In this document: positions 7,202 to 19,100 of the stretch, piece after piece | Layout: the number at the start of each line of letters is the position of its first letter | How positions within the stretch are numbered: position 1 is the first letter of the stretch | DNA from: Chrysochromulina tobinii | Lineage: Eukaryota > Haptophyta > Prymnesiales > Chrysochromulinaceae | Length of the DNA: 19,328 nucleotides | Assembly: GCA_001275005.1 (NCBI GenBank) | Contig: JWZX01000104.1 | Coordinates: forward strand, 1 to 19,328 | Direction: 5' to 3' | The notes under the pieces: generated by a model | What the model was told of the DNA's origin: nothing | The model's database searches: none | What the model saw: only the letters and a program-made list of their open reading frames with translations | Position numbers and translations under genes: made by a program

Positions 7202-7846
7202 CGCCCCCGAAAGCGCTTTGGTGCCGAGACGCGACGCGCGAAATCGGACGAGCAGGCTTAACCGCCTCCGAAACGAGTGAAGTATGAAAATCAGCCGTTG
7301 TTCTGTGTGTCTGCTCACTGGATCTGAACTGATTCCGCCACGACCTTGTTTTTGCATTGGCCATTGCACCTCGGTCCTCGCCGGCTCCTTGATGGGCGCT
7401 TTACCGCCTCGGGGCCCTTCTCGCCGCTGCCCCCCGCTCCGCGGCGGGCGGCGACGGTCGCCGCGCGCGCCGGCGAGGCGCGGCGCGGCGCGCACGGTCG
7501 GCGCGCACCGACGCGCAATTCCGCAATATCCGAAATGGAAAATCCTTAGATATCGAAGGACGAACAAGAGCACAATTCGAAACACGAAGCGCCCGAGGCG
7601 CACACACACATATCGCAACATGCAACAAAGCGGAACGTTGTGTCGCAAACTCCGCCGAACACAGATCAACGACGCGTCCCCCGACCGTGGTCCGACTATG
7701 TGACCACAGCACTAGAAATCATGACAAGGAAACGGCCAACAGTAGCCCTCTCTATGGGCGTATGGGGCTCAGCTGCGCGCGTGGGATGTCGCCGCCGCGC
7801 TCGCTCACACATGCGCCCCGAAGCCCCGCCCACCGTCCGCGACGCC
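7202..7846. other. Convergent intergenic region between GILT and VPS45
   Basis: About 645 bp between the SECIS element and the VPS45 stop. Its first part is ordinary. Positions about 7425-7515 are extremely GC-rich and contain GCGGCGAC-G-GTCGCCGC (7448-7464) and GTCGG/CCGAC (7497-7501 and 7508-7512). Composition then switches to A-rich sequence with a short CACACACACA run near 7600. Overlapping frames on both strands give Arg/Pro-rich peptides without domains, so I call no gene. It probably holds both 3' ends. Confidence 0.5.
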
Positions 7847-9718
7847 CTACTGCAGCTTGCCGACGGCCTTTGTCACGGACGACGTGACCGACGAGGTGAG
7901 CGCAGCGACTTGCTTGCGGTCGGGGATGTTGGCGGCGATGCCGGTGGCCATTTCCCAAGTGGAGCCGCCGCCGCCGCCTGCTCCACCTGCTGGCGCCTCG
8001 CCCGAGAGCTTGGAGAGCTCTTCCATGAAGGTGTCGCCGTTGTGCATCGTGGTGCTGCTGAGCACAATTTTGACGCCAGGGTTGGCAGCGTTCATCTCAC
8101 CGACGTAGCGTGCCTCTTCGTAAGTGGCACCACCGATCATGAAGACGAAGATCTCTGTAGGCGCGCGCTTCTTCTGTGCCGCGGGCAGCTCGGGACCGAG
8201 GTAGGGGTGCGATGCCTCCGAGAGCGTGCCCTTGGTCACCGCCTCGAGCGTCTGCGCAAGTAGGGGCGAGTGCTGCGTGTACACGTTCTGCACGCCCTGC
8301 ATCTGGCGCTTCATCGTCTTCTTCAACAGGCCGAGGGTGGACTTGTCGCCGTAGAGGTCGCCCGCACGTTGCTGAGCGCCGTAGTGCTGTAGGATGATGT
8401 CGACGAGCTGCACCTGCTCGGGCGAGGCGCCCGACACCGCGAGAAGTTCTTTGAAGTTGGCGATGCGGTTCTCCCCGTTTCGCTCGTAGCGCAGCGCGTA
8501 GAGCAACACGAGGCGAAGCTTGTTCGGAATGGCGATCGATGGCTTCTGCAACAGGGCCTCAACCTCGGAGACGGCTGAGGTGTGGTCGAGGGTGCACGCG
8601 AGCTCCTGCTCCACCTGCGAGCACTCCATGAGCGACATCTTGTCGACGAGCCTGTTGATCTCGCCCATGAGCGTGACGTGCTTCGTCACGTCGCCCGACA
8701 TCTTTTTGAACTCGGGGTAGTCCTCGACGAACTTTTGCATGTCGGCGATGGACGAGATGGTCTTGGAGGACTTGGTCTTCGCCTGGAAGTTGTCCATCAT
8801 CGCCTTCACCTCCTCGGCGAGGTCGCCGTAGTTGTTGTACATATTGGTCGCAAAGAAAGGGTCCTGCTCCATCGAGAGTACTACCTGCTCGAGTTCCTTC
8901 GGGACGCCGGGCCGGTCGCGCAGGTCGACGCGGTTGTTGGAGATGCCAAGCAGCTCGTGCACCATGGCCTGGTACGTCCACTGGTTGAGCAGCGGCGTCA
9001 CCGGGTCATCGCGCCGGTCGAGCAGCAGCAGCAGCGGCGGCACATCCGTCTTACGGAAGGCGAACAGGTCCGCCTCCTCATTGATGGTGGCGAGCACCGA
9101 CTCCGCAACTCGCATAGCCATCTCCGACCTGCCCTGGTACCGGATGAGCGGGCGCTTCTTGAGCGCGAGCAGCAGCGCCACCACGCCACTTTGCATCCGG
9201 TCGAACGTCGGCTGTGCCATCATGCCCGACCCCATGTGCGCAATCGAATGCATGCCGAGCGAGACGCAGTCAGCGTTGATCGCGAGGAAGTCGGCGTAGA
9301 ACTCCTGCACCGACTGGACGACCTCGTGCTCGTCGGCCTCGGCGAGCTTCGGGAGCATCGAATCGCGCATGATGTTCGAGAAGAAGATGTGGTACTCGCC
9401 GTACCTGGGGTCCTTGAACTCTTCCTGCAGGCGCTCTATGTTCTCGTGCGTCGGTCGCACAAAGTAGATGGCTTTCAGGTGCGCCATCTTGTCGCCGCGC
9501 GCCTTCTCGATCGCATCGATGAGGAACACCTCATGCTGCAGGATCTGCGTCTGCGTGTACACCATCGACACGAAGCCTGTCGTCTCCGCGTCCATCACGA
9601 GCACCTTCATGCCCGAGACGTCCTTGGCCATGCGCGTGACATAGTCGCGCACCGCGGCGATGCACGACATGCCCGGCACCGGCTTCGCGACGCTCCGCGC
9701 GGCGGATGACGATGCCAT
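7847..9718 (-). CDS. VPS45: Vacuolar protein sorting-associated protein 45 (SM family)
   Basis: This is a single-exon gene of 623 aa. SM proteins clasp syntaxin-type SNAREs. VPS45 acts with Tlg2/syntaxin-16-type SNAREs in traffic between trans-Golgi and endosomes. The N-terminal part has MKVLVMD, then [15 protein letters not shown] (about 46-60), the hallmark of VPS45 rather than Sec1, Sly1 or VPS33. Next are [18 protein letters not shown], and [18 protein letters not shown]. The SM core motif [24 protein letters not shown] lies at about 233-263. The C-terminal half has [27 protein letters not shown], and the terminal strand [17 protein letters not shown]. A tail of about 51 residues (573-623) after the SM fold, with a glycine run and a helical end, makes it longer than typical VPS45 (about 570-580 aa). 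The ATG at 9716-9718 fits. It is cytoplasmic, with no membrane segment. Confidence 0.95.
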   Translation of the reverse strand: [623 protein letters not shown]

Positions 9719-10184
9719 CAGTCCTCACGTGCACGTCCCCCGAGCTGGTCTGCACTGCCTTTGCGCACGGACATGTTCCCTTCAGCCCCGGGCAATTTTG
9801 TTCACACCTTGGGCCAGGCCGAAAGATTCTAAAAGGTCGATCGCGGCGGCCTCGACATCCCAACTTAGTTTTACTTAGAATTGGATAAAATTATGTAAGT
9901 TCAATGCAATGTCGTACATGTAAAGGTGTGCCTCGCCGTCCATCCAAGCGCAAGCGTCTGTGCTCTGCCCCGCGTGGTCCTTTCCGGAGGGGTGCGAGTG
10001 CTGTGCGGGTTCCCGGGGCGTGGGGCGTGAGGGTTTCTAAAGTCCTCATGAGTCCTCACACCTGCCTACCGTTAGGCTTGGTCTAGGGAACAACCACTCT
10101 GTAACCACCTTCAGGGCGGGCCGCTGTGGTCGTCGTTGCTCCAGGGACCTCTTATCCCTCGCGTCTCGGCGCCGCACCTCCGAG
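9719..10184. promoter_or_regulatory. Divergent promoter region of VPS45 and the dynein gene
   Basis: 466 bp between two divergent start codons, with no credible gene. A CACGTG box at 9726-9731 lies just upstream of VPS45. Around 9860-9925 the base composition drops sharply to AT-rich, with CTTAGTTTTACTTAG (a short direct repeat) and GGATAAAATTA, a TATA-like string. Core promoter activity is an inference from position and composition. Confidence 0.4.
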
Positions 10185-13100
10185 ATGGGTGACGCGCCGA
10201 CCGATAAGCGCATCGACTTCCTCCGTGACCGCATCGTCCAGCTGCTGAAGTGCAAGCCGGAACTTTTCGACGCACTTCTCAAAACTGAGGAGGGCGAGCT
10301 GATCAAAAGGTTCCTGAACGATGGCGGCTGCACGCGCATCTTCTTCAGCGCGGGCCCCAAGGATATGTTCGTGACGGAGAAGCTCCCCGACGACAAGCAG
10401 ACGAAGAAGAAGGCCATCTTCGCCATGAAGCTGGCCGAAGACGTCAAGTTCGACGAGAAGAAGATGGACGAGATGTTTGACCTATGCATGGTCGGCGACC
10501 TTTCACCAGCGATGCTGAACAATCTGTACAACACGCTGCGGAGCGTGTATCTGCCCATCATCACCAACCCAGGCTTCATCAACGCAAAGCCCGGCGTGGT
10601 CATGAAACAGTTCATCGACAAGTACAATTGGATGCTCGCGGCAGTGCACACAGCTGTCGGCCAGACGCAGGGCAAGACTGCCCTCTGGCTGCCGCCCGTG
10701 GAGGCCCCGTCGGCTGGCAGCAGCAAGGACCGCTCGGACAAGGACCGCGTGCACGTTCTTGAGAGCGCTATAGTCATGTGGACCGAGCGCATCAACACTG
10801 TGCGCCGCTCCCCTTCTCCCCATTGGCTGCGGCTGCCGCTGCCGCCGCTCCCATCCCCCCCCCGGGCTCCGCCCCCTTGTTCGTGTCCTTCGGCTGACCC
10901 ATCCGTTGCACACCCACGCAGTCCCTTAATCGCGATCCCGATTCGGTCTTCGGCGCCGTTGGCACCAAGGACGAGCTCTTCCCAGGGCCCATCGTGGGCA
11001 TTGACTTCTGGCAGGGCAAGTGCATCGACTTGGGCGACATTCTCGAGCAGCTCAGCAGCCCGCACATCGTCAAGGTGATGAAGGTGCTCGAGATCATCCG
11101 CTCGCCGTACCATGCCTCCTTCAAGGCGCTGATGAATCAGCTGTCGATTCGGCACGCGGAGGCCAAGGACAACGTCAAGTTCCTCGATTCGCTCCGCCCC
11201 AAGTTCACGGCGCTCCTGCAGTCCGACTTCACGGAAATCGCCATGCACTTCAAGCCGACGATGCACACGCTGCTGATGATCTGGAAGCACTCCAAGTTCT
11301 ACAACACGCCGCCCGCGCTGGCACTGATGGTGCGCATGCTCTGCAACGACGTGATCGAGAAGGCGCACGAATTTCTGGGCGGCACGGGCGAGCTCTTTGG
11401 CGCCGAGCCCAAGGAGTCGGTCGAGAAGATCAACAGGGTGCTCAACGTGTGCCGCGCCCTCAAGTCCGACTACTATATGTACTACGCGCTCTCGAAGACG
11501 CAGTGCGAGCACAACCCGTGGATGGCCGACCGCGGCAACATGTTCAAGCGGCTCGACCTCTTCATCACGCGCTGCGAGGACCTGCTGCACTTGTGCCGCA
11601 CGGCGCAGCAGTTCGAGAAGCTGATCACCGTCGTCATCGGCGGCATCGCGGGCGCTGCCCTCACGCAGGACTCCGAGACCATCGCGAAGGAGTTCGACAA
11701 GGCACTCAACAAGATGAAGGAGCTCACGTACGACGTGCTCGACGTGCAGATCACGAAGTTCGAGGAGGACATCACGCGGTTCTCAGTCTCGGTTAAGGAG
11801 CTCGAGACTCGCGTTGCCAAGGTGCTCGGGCTCGGCTTCGAAGAGTGCGACACCATCTCCAAGGGGTTCAAGCTTGTCGACTCCTTTGGCGACCTGCTCG
11901 AGCGCGACTTCGTGCAAGCCGACCTCGAAGCGAAGCAGCTCGAGCTCATCCGCATCTATGCTGAGGAGCTCAAGCAGGTGCAGGAGCTCTTCACGCGCGA
12001 CCGCACTGGCTCCGCCTCCAAAGCCAAGTTCTTCGAGCGCGACGGGCCGCCGCTGTACATCAACATGCCGCCCGTCTCGGGGGCGCTCGCGTGGGTTCAG
12101 GGCCTCAGGAGGCGGCTCGAGGAGCCGATGAGATCGCTCATGCCGGTGCTGCGCATCATGGAGGACACGGATGAGGTCAAGGACGTTAAGCGCATGTTCG
12201 ACTCGATCATCAAGGTGCTCCGTGAGTATGAGGACATGATGTTCGATGCGTGGCAAGGGGGCGTCGACACCACGCTCGGCGAGAAGCTCACGCTGCCGCT
12301 CATCACGCGCGACCCCAAGTCGCAGGAGATCGAGGTCAACTTCGACCTGCAGCTCACGAAGCTGCTGTCGGAGTGCAAGTACTTCGTGATGCAGAAGAAG
12401 AAGATCCCCGACGTCGCGCAGCAGCTTTTCGATGGTGCCGAGACGTTCCGGGTGCATACGGCCAACCTGACGCTCGTCAAGAACAAGTACAATGAGATGC
12501 TGCGCATCATGCTCGACGTCGAGAAGCCGCTGCTCAAGGGCTCAATGAAGGCGATCGACAAGGTGCTCGACCGCGGCCTCAAGGTGCTCGTATGGAAGTC
12601 TCCCAACCCGGAAAAGGACGCCTTCATTACCGAGGCCTTGGGGCTTGTGGAGGAGGCGTACAAGATGCTGCACGAGATCAAGAAGAACATGAACAAAGTC
12701 AACGAAATCCTGGCTGGCTGGGTGTCGTTGCCCTTCATGACGCGCCTGTCGATTAACAAGACGTACAACCCCTCAGCCTACATGGAGGAGCACTCCCGCT
12801 TCCTCGAGACGCGCACGAAGGACATCACCGAAGGCATCAAGAAGATCCACGAGTATGTCAAGGAGTCCAACGAGTGCCTCAAGGTGTCGAAGGGCGCGCC
12901 CGCGTGGCGCGCGTACGTCGAGTTCATGAACAACATCCTGATCAACGGCGTTGCCGACACGGTCGTCGCCTCGCTCGGCTACCTGCTCGCGCAGCTCGAC
13001 CCGAAGATCATCGCAAAGTTGGAGAAGGCGCCCTTTTTCGACATCAAGCTCGACCTGAACGTGGTGGCCAAGGGCGATGATGCCGTCTTCTTCGCGCCGC

Positions 13101-16100
13101 CGCTCGACGGAAAGGAGCCGTCGGTGACGAGCTACGTGACAGCGCTCATTGCCGACTTTTACAACATCGTCAAGGGCCTCAAGCGCCTCGACCGCACCGA
13201 GGGCGACTTTCTCAAGGAGATGGAGGAGAACGAGATGGTGCGCTTCAACGTGCACCGCATCGTCGATGAGCTCGAGGCCAACCAGACCGCGGCACGCGAG
13301 CTCCGCGCGCCATTCCTCAAGCACCGCGCCCTCTGGGCCAAGGACATTGCGCACACGCTCGAGGTCTTCCTCGACGAGGCCACCGTCGCCGCCGACGAGA
13401 ACAACCCGCAGATTCGGATGCCGAACTTGGCCGTCTTCGAGGCGCGCATCACCGAGCTCAGGGAGGAGGAGGCAGAGATCAAGGCGCTCCAAAACGTAAT
13501 CAACGAGGGCTGGCTGCGCATCGATGCCAAGCCGACCAAGATGACGCTCACGACGCTCGCCGCCAAGTGGATCGACGCGTACACCAGCTACCTCAAGAAC
13601 CACGTGCTCTCGGAGCTTGACGGCCTGGGCCAGTTCATTGGACTCATCAAGGAGACGCTCACGTCAGAGGCGCTTCCGTCGGAGGGTGACCGCAAGGGCC
13701 TCTTCGACGCGATGGCGCGCGTGCGCGACGTGCGAAACCGGGAGGATCGCACCAACAACCTCTTCGTGCCTCTCAAGGACACGATCCAGCTCCTCAAGAA
13801 GTTTGGCGTGGCCATGCCCGAAGGGACGACCGATACGCTCGAGATGATCCCCTTCAGCTGGGAGGACACGAAGAAGATCACGCTCAACGCTCGCGAGAAC
13901 CTCGGTCCGCTGCAGGCACAAGAGCAGGATAGGGTGCGTGAAGAGACCGAGGTCTTCCGTGGCGAGGTGAGCGCCTTCACCAAGCGCTTCCACGATGAGG
14001 CGCCCTTCGAGTTCAAGGTCGGCTGCGACGCTGCCTATGTGAGCATCAATAAATTCGCGAAGGAGTTGATGACCTTCGAGAAGCGCGCTGTCGACATCGC
14101 GCGCAACCAGGAGCTCTTCGAGCTCGCGGTCACTAATTGGCGCGATCTCAAGACGATCCGCACCGAGCTCACACTGCTCAAGCTCTCCTGGGATTTCGTG
14201 CAGTACGTTCAGGACATATTTGGCTCGTTCCGCGCAACGCTGTGGACAGCCGTCGACGTTGAAGCCATGTCGGATCAGACCAAGAAGCTGCAGAAGGAGG
14301 TCAAGACGCTCAACAAGGCCATCCACAAGTGGGACGTGCACATCGGGCTGATGGCGCTCGTCGCCTCGATGTCCATCTCGCTGGAGGTGGTAGCCGAACT
14401 GCGCGACGATGCGATGCGCGAGCGCCACTGGAAGCAGCTCATGGTGGTCTGCAAGCAGACCTTCATCATGGACGACAAGCTGCAGCTCGATGCGCTCCTC
14501 AAGCTCGAGCTTGACAAGTTCCGGGATCCCGTCGGCGAGATCGTCGAGCGCGCGCGCGCCGAGATCAAGATCGACTTGCAGCTGCAAAAGATCATCAAGA
14601 CTTGGTCGGGCCTCTTCCTTTTCTACAAGCCCTACAAGACCTCGGGCGTTCAAGTCCTCGAGCAGCCGGGCGATGTCTTCGAGGCGCTCGACGACAACGA
14701 GGTGGTGCTGCAGAACATGATGGGCAACCGCTTCGTCGGCTTCTTCGAGACGACCGTCACCTCGTGGAAGGCCAAGCTAGCTGCCACGCGCTCGACGCTC
14801 GACGTGTGGCTCGAGGTATCGCGCTCGTGGATGCAGCTTGAGTCCATCTTCCTCGCCTCCGAGGACATTCGCGAGCAGCTGCCCGAGGACGCCAAGCGCT
14901 TCGACGCCATCGACGCGGCCTTCCGCGAGCAGATGGCCGACGCGTGCCAGAACAACAACCCGATCGAGGTGTGCATGGCGTCGGGGCGTGAGGAAGTCTT
15001 CAAGAAGAACTTTGAGATGCTCGAGCTGTGCCAGAAGTCGCTGGGCGACTACCTCGAGGTCAAGAAGAAGAAGTTTCCGCGCTTCTACTTCATCTCCGGT
15101 GCGGATCTGGTGGACATCCTCTCTAAGGGCCGCTATGCGCCCAATGTGCAGCCGCATTTCTCCAAGTTCACCGACGCGACCGGCTTCATCGACTGGGCGC
15201 CCGACGCCGACGGCAAGCTCACCGGCCTCGCGCGCGGCTGCATTGCCATCGACGGTGAGAAGTTCCCGTACCCGGAGCCCAAGATGTGCGAGGGTGCCGT
15301 TGAGGATTGGCTGCTTGAGCTGATGAAGCACCAGGCTGCCATGTTCCGGATTAAGGTGAAGGAGTCCCTGGATGCGTACCTCGACAACCCGCGCGAGAAG
15401 TGGATCGACATGTATGGCTCGCAGCACTGCATCCAAACGGGCCAGGTCTGGTGGACCGCGGAGGTGCACGCCGCGTACGACCGCCTCGAGCAGGGCAACG
15501 AGAATGCGATGAAGGAGTACCTTGAGCTGTGCCGAACCGGGCTTAAAAACTACGCGGCGATGGTGCTCGGCGAGATGACCGGCGAGCTCCGCACGAAGGT
15601 GAAGACGTTGATCACCATCGACACGCACGCGCGCGAGATCGTCGAGAAGCTTGTAATCATAAAGTCGGAGACGCCGACGGACTTCACATGGGCGTCACAG
15701 CTCAAGTTCCGCTGGCCCGATGCCGACGGGCCCCAGGACCTTTACATCAACATTTGCGACGCGGAGTTCGCCTCGCGCCACGAGTATGTGGGCAACCCGG
15801 GCCGTCTCGTCATCACCGCTCTCACCGATCGCTGCTACATCACACTCACGCAGGCGCTCCGCCTCATGATGGGTGGCGCGCCTCAGGGCCCCGCCGGTAC
15901 CGGTAAGACTGAGACGACCAAGGATTTGGGCCGCGGCCTCTCGATTTGGGTCATCGTGTCCAACTGCTCGGACCAGATGAACAACAAGGTGACGGGCAGC
16001 TTCTTCTCAGGCCTCGCTCAGACGGGCGCGTGGGGCTGCTTCGACGAGTTCAACCGCATCACGGTCGAGGTGCTCTCGGTCGTCGCCACGCAGTACGGCT

Positions 16101-19100
16101 CCATCTTGCAGGGCATCCGCGCCAACAAGACGCGCTTCATGTTCGAGGAAGAGGAGATCAACCTCGTCAACTCGATCGGCGCTTGGATCACCATGAACCC
16201 CGGCTATGCCGGCCGTGCCGAGCTGCCCGAGAATCTCAAGGCGCTCTTCCGCCCATGTGCGATGGTCACGCCCAACTTCGAAAACATTGCTGAGATCAAC
16301 CTCGCCGGCGAGGGCTTCGTTGAGTCCAAGGACCTCGCCAACAAGTTCGTGACCATGTACTACGTGTGCGGCCAGCTGCTCTCGAAGCAGATGCACTACG
16401 ATTGGGGTCTGCGTGCCATGTCGGGCGTGCTGCGCATTGCGGGTGGCATGAAGCGCGCGGATCCCGACAAGTCGGAGAAGCAGATTTTGATGCGCGCGAT
16501 GCGCGACACGAACCTGCCCAAGTTCGTGCAGGCCGACTTTGGCATCTTCCAGAAAGTGATCACCGACTTGTACCCCGGCATCGACTGCCCGGCCATCATC
16601 AACCCTGCGCTAAAACAGGCCATCCAAGATGTCATTAAAGACCCGGAAACGCACTGGTGGGGCACGCTCGGCCGGCCAGTCCTTCAGGCCGAGGAGAACT
16701 TCGTCATCAAGACGATTAACCTGTTCGAGGCCCTCTCGGTGCGCCACTGCGTCTTCGTGCTCGGCACCGCCGGTGCCGCCAAGTCCGAGTTGTGGAAGAC
16801 GCTCGCCGCTGCGCAGTCGTTTATGAAGATTGGCGGCGGCAATACGTTGTACAACCCGCTCAACCCTAAGGCCGTCACCTCCAATGAGCTCTACGGGTAC
16901 GTGCACCCGGTGACCAAGGAGAACTTCGATGGTGTGATCGCCAAGATCATGCGCGACTTCGCCTCGGTGCCGCCTGATCACAAGAATGTTAACGTGCCCA
17001 AGTGGATGGTTCTCGACGGCGACATCGACGCCGAGTGGATCGAGTCGATGAACACTGTGATGGACGACAACCGCATCCTGACCCTTACGACTAACGAGCG
17101 CATCCCGCTCACTAAATCGATGAAGCTGATCCTAGAGATCTCGCACCTTCGCAATGCGTCTCCCGCTACCGCCTCGCGCGCTGGCTGCGTCTTTCTCAAC
17201 GAGACCGACGTCGGCTGGCGCCCATACGTGGCAATGTGGGTCGAGACCATGGGTGACGCTAAGACGCAGACTATCCTTGAGCAGCTCTTTGAGACGATGG
17301 TCGCGCCCACGCTCAGCATGATCCGAAAGGAGAAGTGGGAGCACGTGACGCCCGTCAAGGATCTTGCGATCGTCGAGGTCATCTGCCGCATCCTCGAGGC
17401 GGTGCTCACGCCCGAGACTTGCCCTGCTGGCTCCGAGAAGGAGGTGTACGAGTCCTTCTTCCAATTTGCGGCCGTGTGGGGTATCGGCGGCGCTTTCGGC
17501 TCCGACAAGGGCGCCGACTTCCGCAAGGCGCTGGACGGCTACTGGCGCACCGAGTTCGGGAAGCTCTCGATGCGCTTCCCCGACGAGGGCAGCATCTTTG
17601 ACTATTTTATTGACCCGACCACGAAGAAGAACGAGCCCAAGCGTTGCACACATTGGCGCGAGATCGTGCCCGGGTACACGCACGATCGCGCCGAGTCGTA
17701 CTCGCGCATCTTCGTGCCCACGCTTGACACGACGCGACTGCTCTGGTTCTCAAACAATATGCTCAAGCTGCGCAAGCCGATCATGTTCGTGGGCAACTCG
17801 GGCTCCGCCAAGACGGTCGTTGCAAACGTGCTGCTTCGCCAGCAAGACGAGGAGGTGTGGATGTACAACATCATCTCGTTCAACTCGTTCACCATCGCCG
17901 CGTCGCTGCAGGTGATGCTCGAAGCGCCGCTTGAGAAGAAGACGGGCACCATCTTCGGCCCGCCGGGCGTCAAGAAGCTCATCTATTTCATCGACGACTT
18001 CAACATGCCCTCGCCCGACAAGTACGGCAACCAGTCGTCCATCTCTCTTCTGAACCAGCTCAAAGACTACGGCGGCTTCTATGACCTCAAGGGCCTCCGC
18101 ATGAAGCGTGTCGACAACACGCTTGTGGTCGCGGCCATGAATCCGTTCTCGGGCACTTTCTACGTCCAGGATCGCATGCAGCGCCACTTCTGCACGCTAT
18201 CAACGCCTTTCCCGTCGCAGGAGGTGCTCACACACATCTACAAGAACATTATGGGCGGTCACTTCGAGATCTTCAACGATGGGATTCGCGACGCGCTGCC
18301 GATGCTGCTCAACTTCGCCGTGGCGCTCCACAACCAGGTGGCCGACAACTTTGTGCCCTCGGCCGTCAAGTTCCACTACCAGTGGAACCTGCGCGCGATG
18401 GCGTCCGTGTTCCAGGGCCTCTACATCACGTCGCCCGCCAATTACAAGGACCCGGTGAGGATGGCGCGCCTGCTGATTCACGAGGCCTATCGCGTCTACT
18501 CGGACCGCATGGTCATCGAGTCAGACTGCGAGAAGTTCCAGGAGCTGGTCACCAAGAACGTGAAGGCACACCTGGCCGCCCTCGACCAGGAGGCGCTGAA
18601 CGAGTGGCCCATCCAACTCTTCTCTACGTTCGTCGAGGAGGCCGAGGGCGAGCAGAAGATGTATCTGCCCATCGAAGGCGGCTATGAACAGCTCTCCAAG
18701 CTGCTCACCAAGCAGCTTGCCATGTACAATGAGTCGTTTGCGATCATGAACCTCGTGCTCTTCAACCAGGCGATGGAGCACATCGCGCGCATCTCGCGCA
18801 TCATCGACAACCCGCGCGGCAACGGTCTGCTTGTGGGCGTCGGTGGCTCGGGCAAGCAGTCGCTCACGCGTCTCGCGGCCTTCATCGGCGGCTGCGAGAT
18901 CTTCTCGATTAAGCTCACGAGCTCGTACAACGTGGTTGACTTCAAGGAAGACCTGCGCAACATCTACTTGAAGACGGGCGTCAAGGCGATTCCGACTGTC
19001 TTCCTCTTCACGGACCAACAGATCTTCCACGAGAACGCGCTCATCTTCATCAACGACATCCTCTCGCTCGGCTACCCGGCCGGCCTCTTCGCCGAGGAGG

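Noticed and set aside
7136-7669. 177-codon minus-strand frame in the convergent intergenic region
   Set aside because: It overlaps the SECIS element and the GC-rich hairpins, is Arg/Pro-rich and has no domain. The plus-strand frame at 7284-7703 overlapping it is equally featureless.
8582-9709. 375-codon plus-strand frame opposite VPS45
   Set aside because: The His/Arg/Val/Leu-rich translation is the antisense of third-position G/C bias in VPS45, which has a full family match.
10046-14653. Several long minus-strand frames opposite the dynein gene (10046-11590, 12773-13603, 13664-14653)
   Set aside because: They are antisense shadows. The plus strand has a continuous family-matching dynein frame, while these give Leu/Val/His/Arg-biased sequence with no motif.
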